Source of the DNA: Cerrena zonata
Lineage: Eukaryota; Basidiomycota; Agaricomycetes; Polyporales; Cerrenaceae
Direction: 5' to 3'
Assembly: GCA_038087015.1 (NCBI GenBank)
Contig: JASBNA010000001.1
Span: 2,294,001-2,358,000 of the forward strand
Length of the DNA stretch: 64,000 bases
In this document: positions 12,417 to 24,983 of the stretch, one piece after another
Position numbering within the stretch: position 1 is the stretch's first letter
Layout of the letters: the number at the start of each line of letters is the position of its first letter
Made by a program: the position numbers and the translations under genes
The notes under the pieces: model-generated
The model's input: only the letters and a program-made list of their open reading frames with translations
Database searches by the model: none
What the model was told of the DNA's origin: nothing

Positions 12417-12675
12417 ATGTTTGAAACTCTCATTCTAGCTCTTGATGTCAGGCATAGATACTGGTCTTTTAATGGGAAATATCTGTGGTTGAACGTTGAA
12501 CGCTACTAGTAGCAGATGATCGGACTCCGGAAGCAAATGTGTGTACCATTCCTCGCTCCCGGCTCAAACAAACAGAATACATTTGTGCTATTACTACAAT
12601 CCACGCAAGGTCTATGCAACGTCATACATCGCTATACTACATTTCTCTAGATTCCTCCCTAAATAGGTGTTGACG

Positions 12676-15576
12676 TCACTCCAACGTGATGAAAAGATGC
12701 TTGCTGGTCAGGACCGCCCTTGCTCCAGGAATCAACACGATCGTTTGTGTGTCATCGATGATCATAGCAGGACCCTCCAATTCATCTCCAGTCTCCAAGG
12801 CGGGAAGTAGGAACACGGGGGTATCTTTAACGCGACCTACATCGTTGAAGTAAACGCTGTGAGTGGAATCGGCCTTGATTCGTTCTACAGGTCGCTTGTC
12901 GAGTTTGGCCACTTCGGAGAATACACTTTCACCGAGCGAGTCAAACGTTTTCCCAATACCGCGAACCTGGAATTGAATATGAACCATGTGTCAGCGTTCT
13001 GCGTGAATGAACGGAGCTAGGAACTATGTGGTTTGTAAACTGGGCGTTCATACCTTAACATCGTCGACAGTTACAGTCTTTGTCTCGAGAAGGAACCCGA
13101 ACTCCGCCTTATACACACGTTTGAAGGCAGCCTCGAAGTCTTCTTGACCATCACCGTCCTTGTCGGAGGGAAGAACCATCAACGCTGTATCAGTTCCTTC
13201 AAAACGCATATTTAACATCCGTTCTGTGTGAATGCGGTCATCCTCAAAGCCCTGACGCTTCAGTTCGGCACGGACTTCGGAATCCAATTTGTCCAATCGA
13301 GACTTCAACGTTGATCGATTCTGAGCGGTGTAGAAAGTTGATGACGGTTCTTGCAATTCGTACGCGCTGAGAAGTTTAACGGAGCCGTTCAATTACAACG
13401 CGTCTAGGACACGGTAGGGTAATCGTACCGATCTGCCAGTGCAAGCCCGTAGGCGGAGAGTATTGAGCTATATCGGTGAATCAAAATGGTCTTGATTCCT
13501 AACAACTGGGCGATTTCACAGGCGTGTTGACCGCCGGCACCACCAAAGCTGGCCAGTCTGTCTCGGTTGTATGTGATCAGAAGGTATTTGTAAACGGGAG
13601 CTATAAAGACGCACATATGCTTTGAAGTTGCGTAACCTCGTGCTTCGGTCAGAGCACGAATGGGTCGGCACATAGTTTCGTTCGCGACTTTAATGAACCT
13701 CGATATCAGAAAACGTCAGTCGGAGCACAATATCTACATGATATCGGCGACTTACCCATACACAATATCATCTAGGCTCAAGTGCTTATCTTGATTGGAG
13801 TTGATCTCCTGGGCTAGACTCTCAAATGCAGAGCGGGACGCTTCGACGTCCAAGGGCTCCTTCTCAGACTTTCCAAATATTTTTGGAAAGTAGTCTGGGA
13901 TCAGACGACTGAGGACCAGGTTAGCATCTGTGACAGCGAGCGGGCCTCCCTTCCTGCATAAACATCAGAAACCGTGAACGCGTGTTCGAAGTGGTATACA
14001 AATTGGTCCTCACCGATAGCACGCTGGCCCTGGCTCAGCGCCAGCACTTTCGGGCCCTGCCATGAATAAGCCATTTCGGAAAGTTAGGCAAGATCCTCCG
14101 CCGGCGGCCACGGTGTTAATGTCAAGTTGTGGTGATTGAATGGTAACTCCTGCTGTAGTAGTCTCGTATACAACCTCATAGCGCCCGTCGAATCTCGAGA
14201 CGTCAGTGGAGGTACCGCCTACATCCAACCTATTGGAGCATATATTTTGAGATAAATCCAAAATGACAGTAACAATGCTGCGGAGCCCTACTCACCCAAT
14301 GATAGGGTATTTCTTCTGTTCATCCCAACTGGTAAGCGCGTAGCCAACTACACCACCCGCTGGGCCACTCAGAATGCTCTTGAGACCTGAAAAGTTATTC
14401 AAATCGAGTAACCCGCCGTCGCTCCCCATAAATTCTACCCTCGGACTTTTGACTCGTCCGTCCTTCAGTTTCTCATCGAAGCCACTGAAGAACCCATCCA
14501 GGTACTGCCGAAGGATGGGGGTCAAGTAAGCATCCGCGGTAGATGAGACACCTCTGGGCACCATCTTGATCATCGGTAGTAATTGCGATGACTGGGACAC
14601 ATGTGAAAACCCTATCGAACGGGCCACCTCGCCTACTTGCAGCTCATGCTCAGGGAAGGTGTAAGAATGCGCAAAAACGATCGCAAGTGACCGGTAGCCT
14701 GCGTCATAAAGTTTCTGCAGATCATTCTTCACAGCATCTAGATCTAGATTTGGTAGGTGATATTAGAGTTAGAAGGCGGAGGTTTCTCTCTTCCGACAGA
14801 GACCAAAGCTGAATAACTCACCTGGCTCTTTCATGATCCTTACTGCTTCTCCAGAGATACCACGGATAATCTTCCCGGGACCTTCGGCAAGGCCTTTACC
14901 ATCCCAGCCTGCACCCCTGTACCCACGAGTAATATTGCCATCTTCATCGAACTGGATGGCATGCTCTTCTGCCTTTGGATCAGATGTGTAACCTACCAAT
15001 GTGACTCGTTCATCTATTTCAAGCACTTCAGAGTACAGCGGCGGAGGCCTCCTGATGTTAAGATCGAAAATCTTAGGGCGGGACTGATTGCCGATTAGGA
15101 GCAAGTCCTTAAAACCCTTTGTAATAAGTAGCGCATGCTTGTGACCCTTGCGTTCAAGCAAGGCGTTTGTGGCAACGGTAGTTGACAAGCGGATGTAGTC
15201 TAGAGATAGTTCGTGACAGCGTAGTCCCAATTTCAGAGTCACATTATGACATACCGATCTTGTCCGTACTGAGAGTACTTCCTCTAGGAATTTGTTCGCC
15301 TGTAACAATTTCTAAGACACGGCGAATGCCTTCTGTCGGTGCGTCTTTGTAGTTATTTGGATCCTGAGATACTGCATACGTTCCAGTCACGTAGAGGCGT
15401 TTTTACCAGTTTGAACAAGGCTTCGAATGAGATGTAGCCTACTAACACAGTTTGACCACAATCTCCTTCCGTTCCTTCGGATTCTCCGGGTCAGGGTATG
15501 ACGCATGTACGTCACAGAATGTACCTCCTCTGTCTGCACAGATTCTAATAGATTTGTCTGGAATGGAAGAGGACAT
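12676..15576 (-). CDS. 5-oxoprolinase-like protein, HyuA half only
   Basis: Full 5-oxoprolinases open 5-oxo-L-proline to glutamate with ATP in the glutathione cycle. The start at 15576 gives [20 protein letters not shown], the ATP-binding N-terminus of the hydantoinase A family. In-phase exons follow with [99 protein letters not shown] and [10 protein letters not shown]. The end is [33 protein letters not shown] and a barrel ending [12 protein letters not shown]. That stop falls where the eukaryotic enzyme (about 1,260-1,300 aa) would continue into the HyuB domain of about 500 aa, and only 259 bp separate it from NUO9.5. The product is therefore a HyuA-only protein of roughly 750 aa. It may lack oxoprolinase activity, need a partner, or be a truncated paralog. 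Reading frame and splice sites look intact. Confidence 0.88.
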
Positions 15577-17390
15577 CCTGCAAAAAGAGCTATTATTCAG
15601 TAGTATACAATCGTCAAGCAAGAGGCTATCTCAATATCTCGGTCCCGATTAGGACCAAATACAGGTGCCGATCTTACGGCGATCACTCTTTCATACTACG
15701 CCATCGGGCGCCTACGAGCTGCATCGACTTTTGGCGGCATACAATGCATACTACCACATGCGGATACCACTGCTAAGTAAAACTGTTCCGGCATTAGACC
15801 ACTGTCCCCCTCGACGCCATCAGCTACGGACGGCTCTCATTTATTTCTCTTGAGCTGGAGTCTATGGTGACACTCGGGCATAATTAGCAATACCGCATCT
15901 ATCTCACTCAGCATCCACATGTCGGAGCTGCCCCCAATTCGAAATATCAAAATTTTGACACTGTAGTAAGCCTCATCGCAGATCCTTCGCATGCTGGTGC
16001 TCGTTGTTAATACCTCCTAGGCCAGAGATATTATGTGCGTGCGAGACTAGACGCTTTGCTTGAGTGCTCCTTTGGGTATTACGATACTCAAGAACCGGTC
16101 ATAGTTACCCCGGAACTGAAATCGTACTAAAGTCTACAGGTCGATGTCTTGCGAAGAACCATGTACTTGACATGTGCAATCAGGTATCGGCATGGGTTTA
16201 GCACACAAGGATTTGCGTGACCTTGGTACGTCTCTTGTTGCCGGTTTTTATAACAGCGGTTGCCGTTGCAAACATTTGCAGGGCTTCTTGTTTTAGTAGC
16301 ATTATAATGAACTAATGGGGACTAATGGACACACCGACTGACAGCAATTCGTTACGACTAATTAGTCATACACTAATAGATATTATTCCCAGAAAGCTCA
16401 ATGGGTGTGCCTGTGGTTGGAACAGAATGCGACGTAAACGGCGCAGGAACTCAAGCTGCCAAATACATATGGTACCGTATTACACATTTGACAATCACCG
16501 ACCTAGTCGGGATGTACAGGTATGTTTCGTCTAAGCAACACTTTGAATGGAGCTGCTTTGACAGAGACCATATGTTACTGGTAAAAAGATTCACCGGAGT
16601 TGAAGTTAGACCTAGTGACGGGTGCCGAATATGACATCGCCCAAGATGTTCGACAATTTTCACCCTTTTACATCAAATCAAGCATCAGGATGGAAATTGT
16701 GGTCGCAATCGGGGGGTCGGTCTTGCTTGGGGTACAGTTAAGCATACGCAGTAGCGGCCAACGGAGTTGTGTTACAATCGTCACTGCAATGTCCACTTGC
16801 CAATATCCCGACGCAGAATGAGCCGGGTCGCTGATACCGCAGAGCCGAAGCGCTATGTCGCGTGATTGACTACAAGTATTGGATATGCTGAGGTGAGTTT
16901 TGTTCGAGGCTTCCTATGTGATAATTTGATCGGTTACCAGATATGCTGAGGTAGGAGTGCGTCCTGCGACCTATTAAAACTGGCAGGTGGTTTCAAGTTG
17001 TTTGCATGCTAGATGGGATCGAAGATGATCGAAACCGGGCCACAATATTGGCGCTCGGTCGGTGTATATCGACCTCCGACAGTTGGGAGAAAATGTGGAA
17101 AGGACGAAGCAGCGAGTGTGCCTAGTCTGGGTGTCATGCCGCCGGTACTTCTTCTCCAGACTGCACCCATGGCTAGCCTCCACTTTAACAATTTTCCTGG
17201 CCGACATTTGTGCTATACATCAGATTCCCTCACCTGCTCATGCTCGTGGGACTACATATATACCCACTGTCAATCATGATAGATCTCCTCATCCCACCCT
17301 TGTCTCGAATTCCCCGGACACAAGCTCTCTGACGCTTAAGCTATCTCCTACATAATTATAGGAGACGGCCCTTCTTCTCGTATCAGCACC
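15577..17390. other. Intergenic, 1.8 kb, no gene supported
   Basis: Lies between the divergent oxoprolinase and CYP63-like genes. Short ORFs on both strands have no motifs and no consistent splice chain, and I see no HyuB remnant here. The last 120 bp before 17391 are C/T-rich, consistent with a 5' leader. Confidence 0.5.
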
Positions 17391-19711
17391 ATGCCTCACC
17401 CCTACAGTCATTATCGCCTACGATTTCTGCACGATATCCTCCGCATCGTAGTCGCCCCCTCTGCTTCTCTCTCATTACTTCTATCGATCGCTAATGTACG
17501 CCTGGGGCTCCTTGCTTTTCCATGCCACGTTGCCTCTATCGTCATCGCTGCATGTTGCCGAAACTGGTATAATGACTTCCGAGACCGTCAGGCAGCTCAA
17601 CAAATGGGTGCACGAGTGGTTCCGGTCGTAAAGGGCAAATGGCCAGGTAATCTGGATGTCCTACTTAAGTTCAAAAAGGCAACTGCATCAGAGTACCTCG
17701 GGGACTTCTTCCTATCCCTCTTCGAAGAGCACCAAAGCACCATCGTTAACTTACGAATGCTAGGAGCCAATCTTGTGAGTTACTTTGTTCATTGGCCATA
17801 CACCCGAGGGCGCCCATTTTGGTTTCATGACCGAGACGTGTTTCTGGCGGGTGTTTGAAGGCGGCGCAATGCTGACCCAGTCTCATCAGTATATCACCAT
17901 GGACGAAGAACATATCAAACACATGATGGCAACGGGTTTCAATCAATTTTGGAGAGGCCGACGTCAGAAAGAACGCATGTACGTTCATTTTCGACTTTGC
18001 TCCGTGTAACGAAGGTCTTCATTACTTTTGACGTTGACAGGGAAGTCTTCCTTGGCGACGGAATTTTCAATCGAGACGATGAGGTTCGTGCATAGTTCTC
18101 CCAACCAAGTTTCACCACACTGACAATACCTCCGTAGCAATGGAAATTGGTAAGCATGTCCCGAGACGGTCTCCGTGACTTTTCTCTAACATGAATATCA
18201 GCATCGAATGATGGCTCGCCCATTCTTTGCGAAAGACCGAATCTCTGATTTCGAGCTCTTTGAGCGATACTCCGATAGTACGCTTTCTATCATCGCATCC
18301 CGAACAAGCAATCAGAGTGCGGTGGAAGTCCAAGATCTCTTCTCGCGATTCACACTTGATGCCGCCTCCGAAGCGCTTTTTGGCCAGAAACTTGATACTC
18401 TACATGGATCCCTCCCACGACCTGGACAGAAGGGTGGATTAAGCGGTAAAGGTTCTGCTCCAATGGACGAATTCGGGTCTTTCGCCCAGGCTTTCGAAGT
18501 TTCTCAAGAAATTATTGTGGAACGGACTCGACGGGGATATTACTGGCCCGTCTTCCAACTGTTCAAAGACGATGTCGAACCACATTCGAAAGCCATTGAT
18601 AATTTCTTAAGCCCGATGATTTCGAGAGTGTTAGAGAACAAACAGCACATGAGGAAAGCTGGTCTAACCTCCAGCGTCGAACAGAGCACATTTCTAGAAT
18701 ATCTTGCTGATAGCACTGATGGTACGTGAAGTCACTGGTGAGTATTTTCATGGTCTAACTTGGCGGTCTTTTTGTATCACAGACCCTAAAGTTATCCGTG
18801 ACCAACTTCTCAACATTCTCCTAGCTAGCAGAGACACCACTTCATCTCTTCTCACATTTGTGACCTACTTTATGGCACTCCATCCGGAGGTCGTTCAGCG
18901 TCTGCGTAAAGAAATCCTAGATCAAGTTGGCTCGGACAGGGCCCCAACCTTTGACGATATTAGGAACATGCGATACCGTAAGTGACCTTTTCCGGGGCAA
19001 TGCCACACCACTCAACTTATACGTCACATCTAGTCCGCGCTGTGATTCACGAAACTCTCCGTGTGTTCCCGCCAGTCCCTCAAAACCAACGGGAGTGTCG
19101 TAACAAGTCTACTGTCTTTCCAAAATCTGACAGGACATATCGATCCAATGAGAACCACCCCATTTACGTACCAGCAAATACAGCAATGCTATTCACCACT
19201 ATCCTCACACATCGGAACAAAGCTCTGTGGGGAAGTGATGCAGACGTATTCGACCCTGACCGTTGGCTCGATGAGCGCAAATCGATATTCACCAGTAACC
19301 CCCTCATGTTTACTCCATTCAGCGCCGGCCCAAGAATAGTAAGTACCTTATCTTCCGCTTGCTGCGGTAACATCTCAGTTCGATTATGGAAATTCTGACA
19401 TGGGTGTAATTGAAAATAGTGTCTCGGACAGAACTATGCTCTGAACGAAGCATCATACTTCCTTGTTCGGCTTCTTCAGCGATTTGATTCTTTCACACTC
19501 GCACCGGAATTTCAACCGGAAGGTTCTTTGCCCCCCGAAGAGTGGAGCCATGCAAAGGGGAGAACAGCTATTGAAAGACTGCGCCCCTCCTTCGCATTGA
19601 CATTATACGCAAAGGTACATTTCGTCATCGGCTATTTCTATCCTTGATTAAACTTCATTTTATCTCCAGGGCGGTCTTTGGGTGCGATTCGGCAGAGCAG
19701 AACAATCATAG
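17391..19711 (+). CDS. Cytochrome P450, CYP63-like
   Basis: Exon 1 (17391-17774) encodes a long hydrophobic N-terminus with two membrane-type stretches and VVKGKWPGNLDVL. Later exons read YITMDEEHIKHMMATGF, QFWRGRRQKERM, EVFLGDGIFNRDDE and HRMMARPFFAKDRISDFELF. The I-helix is LLASRDTTSSLLTF, the ExxR is ETLR, the PERF-equivalent is DPDRW, and the heme loop is FSAGPRI joined across an intron to CLGQNYALNE. The end is GGLWVRFGRAEQS, stop at 19711. WPGN, WRGRRQKER, the late RPSFALT/GGLWV tail and a length of about 600 aa match the CYP63 family known from Phanerochaete and other wood-decay fungi, whose members oxidise alkanes, fatty acids and aromatics. At least eight introns are in phase; the intron at 17775-17880 is longer than most. 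Substrate is inferred only from family. Confidence 0.9.
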
Positions 19712-20468
19712 CAAACATCACATCGTCAGAATTCCACTCCTATTTCTGACGCGCTCGAGTTCTGAACGTTGAGCGATTGGTATAAACGGTCCCGTCTTGG
19801 CTGTCAATGACCTTTATGAATGCTGCCTCTCTCACGACGTCACACGACCCTTCGACTATATGCCTCCGCATCGCCGCCGAAACGTTGTCATCTCAGGACT
19901 AGGTTTTGGTCTTCACGCACTTTGACATTGTCTTATCGATATCACCATCTATAAGATGCGTTCATAGGTATTGGTAAATCGATACAGGACGCATCACACA
20001 TGACTATGTACGGCCTTCCGTGGACCATTTGAATGACTGGAACTTTGTAGCGTAAATATCTATTCATACCCCTGTATACTTTGTTTCTCTCCAATTTGTT
20101 TCGAATATATACATTCGCATACATACTGGAAGGTTCGAAACTTGCACTATCGTAGATCGATCGTTGATGTCCTCGTACTTTGTTGTGACTTGCAGGGAAC
20201 GATGTCCAAGAATGTTAAGAACGTTCTCGCATATCTACTTCCAGATCACTTGAGACTCGGTGATCAAATAAATGGTGAGCGCGGGCATGCACGGAGCATT
20301 GAGGTGTTAACTATTCCAAATGAACGTTCCTCTGGTTAACGTTAAGCTCTAAGGGCCTTGGCCTAAATAACTCCTTTCAGCAGATCAAGGTACATCACAA
20401 CAAATTGGTATATATAGAAGTACAATACATAACATCTTTCGTAAAACGTTCATAAAAAGCGTAACAAA
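19712..20468. other. Intergenic between convergent genes
   Basis: Contains the 3' flanks of the CYP63-like gene (+) and the DUF1524 gene (-). No motif-bearing ORF, repeat or RNA gene was seen. Confidence 0.5.
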
Positions 20469-21381
20469 TCAACAGCTGGCCAAAAGACTGGTCAAAGCGG
20501 TCTTCTCAGCTGAGTCGATGGTGAGATCATAGAAATGCTTGACTGTCACCCATGCCCGGGCATAAGTGCAACGGTAAGAGGTCAATGGGGGAACCCATTC
20601 AGCAGGGTCCTTGTCACCTGATAGAATCATCTCAGCATGTGCAATGGAATGGAAGACGAACACGCCACACACCTTTAGACTGGTTTAAGTTGTCCGTGAC
20701 GGCGACAAGTTGGGGACGTGTAAGATCATTGGCGAAAGACTCGCGCTGAGCAGCCGTCCAATCCCTGGCACCGGAAACCCATGCCTGTGATAGTATGATT
20801 AAGCAAGAAGACCTTCGGAAGTTACCTGAGAAGACGTACCTCCTTCAACGGAACAACATGATCCTAATGGGTTTCCGAAAGTCATTAGCAGGTTGCATAA
20901 CATTGAGATTACGATTAACTCACGATATCCAAATCGCTGGCCAAGGTTGTAGCAATTCCGTCATACGGAGAGACCCAGTTTCCGGAGGTGGCCTTGCAAG
21001 CACTGTCGGTTACGACACTGGTACCGTCACGCTTGAGCACAGTCTCTCGTGTATCGCAAGTTCCGGAGACTTCGATTGTAAATTAAGGATATGATTTTAT
21101 CGAAAATGGCAAGATACTCACTGATATCCCAGGTCTTGAACAGATCCCTGGAGTATGCGGGAGTGTTGGATTCCACCGCGACGGTTACTGGAGCCGAACT
21201 CAATCAATAACTGCGTCATAGAGAACATTATACGATAGAAGCTGATCTTACACTCGCTCAGGTACGTCCGGGCTGTAGCACCAGAGACTGGTGTGGGTAG
21301 AGCCCTGCCGCTAAGAGGTACTGGTGCAGCCAATACAGCGGGCACAAGAAGTACAAGGATAGCACCCGAGAACGACCACAT
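20469..21381 (-). CDS. Secreted HNH nuclease-like protein (DUF1524 / GmrSD C-terminal domain)
   Basis: The ATG at 21381 gives a clear signal peptide (MWSFSGAILVLLVPAVLAAP). A longer frame from 21495 would bury it, so 21381 is preferred. In-phase exons then read LTVAVESNTPAYSRDLFKTW, SGTCDTRETVLKRDG, DSACKATSGNWVSPYDG, ASDLDIDHVVPLKE, AWVSGARDWTAAQRESFAND, LTRPQLVAVTDNLNQSKG and DKDPAEWVPP, then YRCTYARAWVTVKHFYDLTI, ending SLLASC. The core D-HVVPL ... N-NQ-KG-KDP-EW is the HNH/beta-beta-alpha-metal signature of Pfam DUF1524, the nuclease half of GmrSD. Here it stands alone behind a signal peptide, with Cys pairs suited to an extracellular protein. Likely an exported nuclease for nutrient acquisition or defence, which is inference. 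The stop is at 20469 and about 215 aa are encoded. Confidence 0.88.
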
Positions 21382-22805
21382 CGTGACGATCGGCGGTGGA
21401 GTTGGTACAAAGGGGGGAAGGTTTGGGGGATGTGCACTCCGGACGTGAGCACAGCTATGATCTACCTGATCTGCCGGCCTTTTAAGTGTTTCCAATGTGG
21501 CAAGCAGTCTTGGTCGTCGTCCATATGCTCACCGATGCTGAGAGGGGATCAGTCGATAGGTGAGAGCTTGTTAGACACATGCGTATGTGCCACAAGGTTG
21601 ACAGGGCTGCTCGGAGGGAAGTCCAAGGGAGACAGTGAACGTGCGCATATGGTCAGGAATCCAAATCATGCGTATTTGAACATTATCAAGATAGGCAAAC
21701 GTAGAGCTTATACAGTGGACGAAATAACGTGCCCAGGAGAACGCCCGAAATGAACAGAAAGGCCACGGGATATGATACTGGAGTCCCGATAAAGGTAGGT
21801 CAGCGGAGCAGGATAACAAGGTTAAGAATGGGTGCCACATGGTACCGAACTTCGATATCTCATATTGCTCTGACAACGACAGGAACTCCAACTAAGAAGC
21901 TCAGGCCCAGGAGAAATGCGGGACCGGGTTATGAAAACACAGCGAATGGGGGAGATGTCATATGTCGGTGAGAGGACTATCGGAGTGATGCACATTGCAT
22001 ACTGGTGCATATTGTTGCTATTGCGCCTTCTAGCGTTATCTTATCGGACACTCGACATTTTCTAATATTCAAATACTAACCGTCGTCAGTCAAGGATCAT
22101 ACCAGAATGGGTGTCTAACGCTTACCTGTGCAAAGCTTCTACGCCACAATACGTATCAAAGCCTATTTGCTTGTGCACAAGGACATTAGAAACGTTGACA
22201 GCAAAATATGCCAACGTTCGTGTCCATCATATATTCGTGCCCATCGCATTCGGCCGATCATGTAGTCAATCACGAAAGGAATAAGACACGCACCTATGCG
22301 GACCGCACGATCGAAAATCATGCTCATCCTGCAAACCATCGCGGAACCAATAGGCGGACTGAAATTTGGGTTATCATGGAATGGTACACTGTCATATGCT
22401 GTCTTTTCGTCCCCCTCGTCTGCATGTCTGCAATATCTGGTAAAGCGCCTCTCCACCCTTCCCAGTGATTTGAACGATACCGAGCAACCAAAAGAATAAA
22501 CAATCAAAGGAAACGAAACGAGCTAAGAGGAAGAGGCATTACTGGAGTTCATTAGGGAACAAAGAGAATTTGTCATGTACAGGAAGGTAGCGGCGAGCAG
22601 GAGGGAGGAAGAGGGTAAGGAAAGAGCGAAAGAGCGGAGTGTACTTATAATAGAAGTAAAGGATAGTAACGAGAAGCGTGATCAAACGAAGGGGAGGCCA
22701 GGGTATCGCTTGGGCTCGATTAGTACATGGAGTCACGTCGTCGCCCGGGAAGAACACCACCAGAGTAAGCTCAAGAGGGAAGGTGTAGAAAAGCGTCCAT
22801 GACAA
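21382..22805. other. Intergenic, contains a possible coding relic
   Basis: A 1.4-kb stretch holding the promoter of the DUF1524 gene and the 3' flank of epsin. No intact gene is supported. A degraded hydrophobic frame at about 21690-21945 (-) is listed separately. The ORF at 22539-22805 (-) lies immediately 3' of the epsin stop and is probably epsin 3' UTR. Confidence 0.45.
21690..21945 (-). pseudogene. Possible relic of a multi-pass membrane protein
   Basis: One minus-strand frame reads as several hydrophobic blocks, PAFLLGLSFLVGVPVVVRAI, then YHVAPILNLVILLR, then TPVSYPVAFLFISGVLLGTL, interrupted by two in-frame TGA codons (21862-21860 and 21802-21800). Both TGAs could come from CGA (Arg) by one C-to-T change at a CpG, the decay expected at methylated DNA. 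No flanking exons could be tied to it and the family is not recognised. It may also be chance. Confidence 0.25.
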
Positions 22806-24690
22806 TCAAATCGAGAAGAATGGCTGCTCCTGATTACCGTGCTGTTGCTGTTGTTGTTGCTGCTGTGCGAACGGGTTGTGACTTGTTCCAGTCGGGTTTG
22901 TACTGATGAAGTTTCCAGCTTGTTGACCATATCTATCGTTCAGGGGGTATTATGATAAGGTTTTAAGTCTCGAATTTGAAGACCTTGCAATTAATTAATA
23001 CGTACCGCAAAGCACCAATGTTTCCGAAGGTATCCATTCCATCGTCAGTACGATTGGCAAATATATTTGCGAGTTGGCTGTGCTCTTGATCGGTTCTACT
23101 CGGACCTCTGAGAATGCCTTGGGGAGCATTACCTGTACTCGATGGTGGAGCGGAGTGAGTCGTTGGAGGTGGAGAAATGCTGAGAGATGGAGCATTCCCA
23201 TTCGCGTATGTTCCCTGCAAATTGAAGACAGGTGCTGATTGCTGGGGACCAGGAGATGGCGACTGCGAGAAGTTGGGCGTTGAGTTCGACATGGATAACG
23301 CTGGAGCGAACGGATTGTTTGATCTTATGACCATCATTATTGACCAAATAAAAGCTGCAGAAACTCCCTGAATGCTTACCCGAAGCCTGTGGGTTGTGCC
23401 ATTAGAGGTTGTTGCTGAGCCTGTAATTGTTGGAACTGCGCTAATTGCTGCTGCTGTTGCTGCCATTCCTGTTGCTGTTGTTGTTGAGCTTGCTGCTGTT
23501 GCCACAAAAGTTGCTGTTGTTGAGCTTGCAATTCCTGTTGGCGCAAAAGCTCTTGCCGCATATACTCGGCCTTAGAAGTTCATATTCACGTGAATATTAA
23601 TGATGAGGTGAGAGACAATGACATACCTGCATAGCTTCTTGTTGCGCTTGTTGTTGATAGGGATTGTATGAGGTGAACTGAGGTTGTATCGAGGTGAACT
23701 GTGGTTGTAGATTATACTGCGGCTGTAGACCAGTATCGACAAGAGGAAATGGGTTTGTCGAAGTGGAAGCGTTACTGTATGTCGTATTTTAGTACTTATA
23801 AGTTCGAGCCATAGAAAACTTACAGCTGGTTTTGTTCATCGAAAAGGCCTGATTGGTTCGAATCCTCAATAGCTCTGGCGCGTTTCTTTTCTTCTTCCTC
23901 ACTAAGTTTGATAGCTTCAAGCAAGTCCTTCTCCTCCGTTGTGAGCCTCTGTCTGGCTTGTTCCTGCTCGAACATGCTCTTGCTCTCTTCGAGAGCACGT
24001 TTCATCTCATCTTCATCACGGTTCCCTCGACGACCTGGGAGACTTTGGCTTCTCCTGCGAGCATTCTCATCAACCTCGTCATCTTGTCCCGGTACACCGC
24101 TGATCATACGATCGCGCATGTGAGCTCTTGATCTTCGCTCCTGACGTAGGCGGGCTTCATCCGTCAATAAATTACTGATATCCTTTGCCTTTTGTCGTAC
24201 GTTGGCGCCTTGATCCTTTCCATACTCATCGACGTATTGAAACTCCTTGAGGGTTTTGATAACATACAAATTGTCCTTGAAATAAATGACAACGTTTTCT
24301 GACCCCGCGTGTAGTAGGTAATCGAGGACAGTCAATGACTATCGATGTATAATTATCAGGATGTACTGCTTAGAATAATAGAGGGGCGTACCTTGAAGAC
24401 GTGTCGCCAATTCTTACCCTTGTCGTTCAGACGTTTGTCCAGCATCTCCATGATTTCAACGAAGTCATTCCTACGTTCATCCAATAAAGATGAGAAATGA
24501 ATTCGTATACGAATGAAGACGCTCACTGATTGTATGTCATCTGTGCCAACTCGTTCATCTGCGTACCAGAAGGACCCCATGGGTCATTTGAGGTTGCGTC
24601 TCGTACTTTGGCTTGAACATCCGAATATCCTTTGGTGTAATTCTTAGCAACGCGCATAACACCTTTACCGAAGTGCGACATGGTCGACAT
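22806..24690 (-). CDS. ENT1: Epsin (ENTH-domain clathrin adaptor)
   Basis: Binds PI(4,5)P2 and ubiquitinated cargo and drives membrane bending in clathrin-mediated endocytosis. The start is at 24690 (MSTMSHFGKG; a second in-frame ATG is at 24681). The ENTH domain spans roughly residues 1-150: DVQAKVRDATSNDPWGPSG, QMNELAQMTYNQ, DFVEIMEMLDKRLNDKGKNW, SLTVLDYLLHAGSENVV and FQYVDEYGKDQGANVR. Two ubiquitin-interacting motifs follow (EMKRALEESKSMFEQ and DLLEAIKLSEEEEKK). A long Gln-rich tail contains three NPF motifs for EH-domain proteins, in TNPFPL, NNPFAPAL and HNPFAQ. Poly-Q tracts encoded near 22845 and 23440-23560 may be length-variable. It ends QPFFSI, stop at 22806. About six short introns. 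The symbol follows yeast Ent1/Ent2; which one is not meaningful here. Confidence 0.93.
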
Positions 24691-24983
24691 CCTCAATGGA
24701 TGGTAATGGGCGGAAGAACAGAAGTTGGCTGGGTTGCGCAGTCAGTCACAAAGTGGCGCTTCGAGTTAGGCTTGGTGCAGATGAGTAACTGCCGAACTCG
24801 TCAACTAGATAAGTTAGGAAGCCAGAATGATATAGAGCGAGAGAAAGCAGGACACAGTATGACAAGGTTGTGGTGAGAGCTGAGCGACGACGAGTGCACC
24901 AAAGTACGGATTTCGGAATTACAAGCAGTCAATTGTAGATGACCCTTACTCAAGCGAGTACTAATCCAGGTTATATCTTGTAT

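Noticed and set aside
21382..21495. N-terminal extension of the secreted DUF1524 protein
   Set aside because: The frame is open upstream, but using it would place 38 residues before a clear signal peptide; the ATG at 21381 is preferred.
22539..22805. 88-codon minus-strand ORF adjoining the epsin stop
   Set aside because: Lies directly after the epsin stop codon and has no family features; most likely epsin 3' UTR.
23372..23575. Ala/Val-rich plus-strand ORF
   Set aside because: Antisense shadow of the epsin poly-Gln tract (CAA/CAG read as GTT/GCT).
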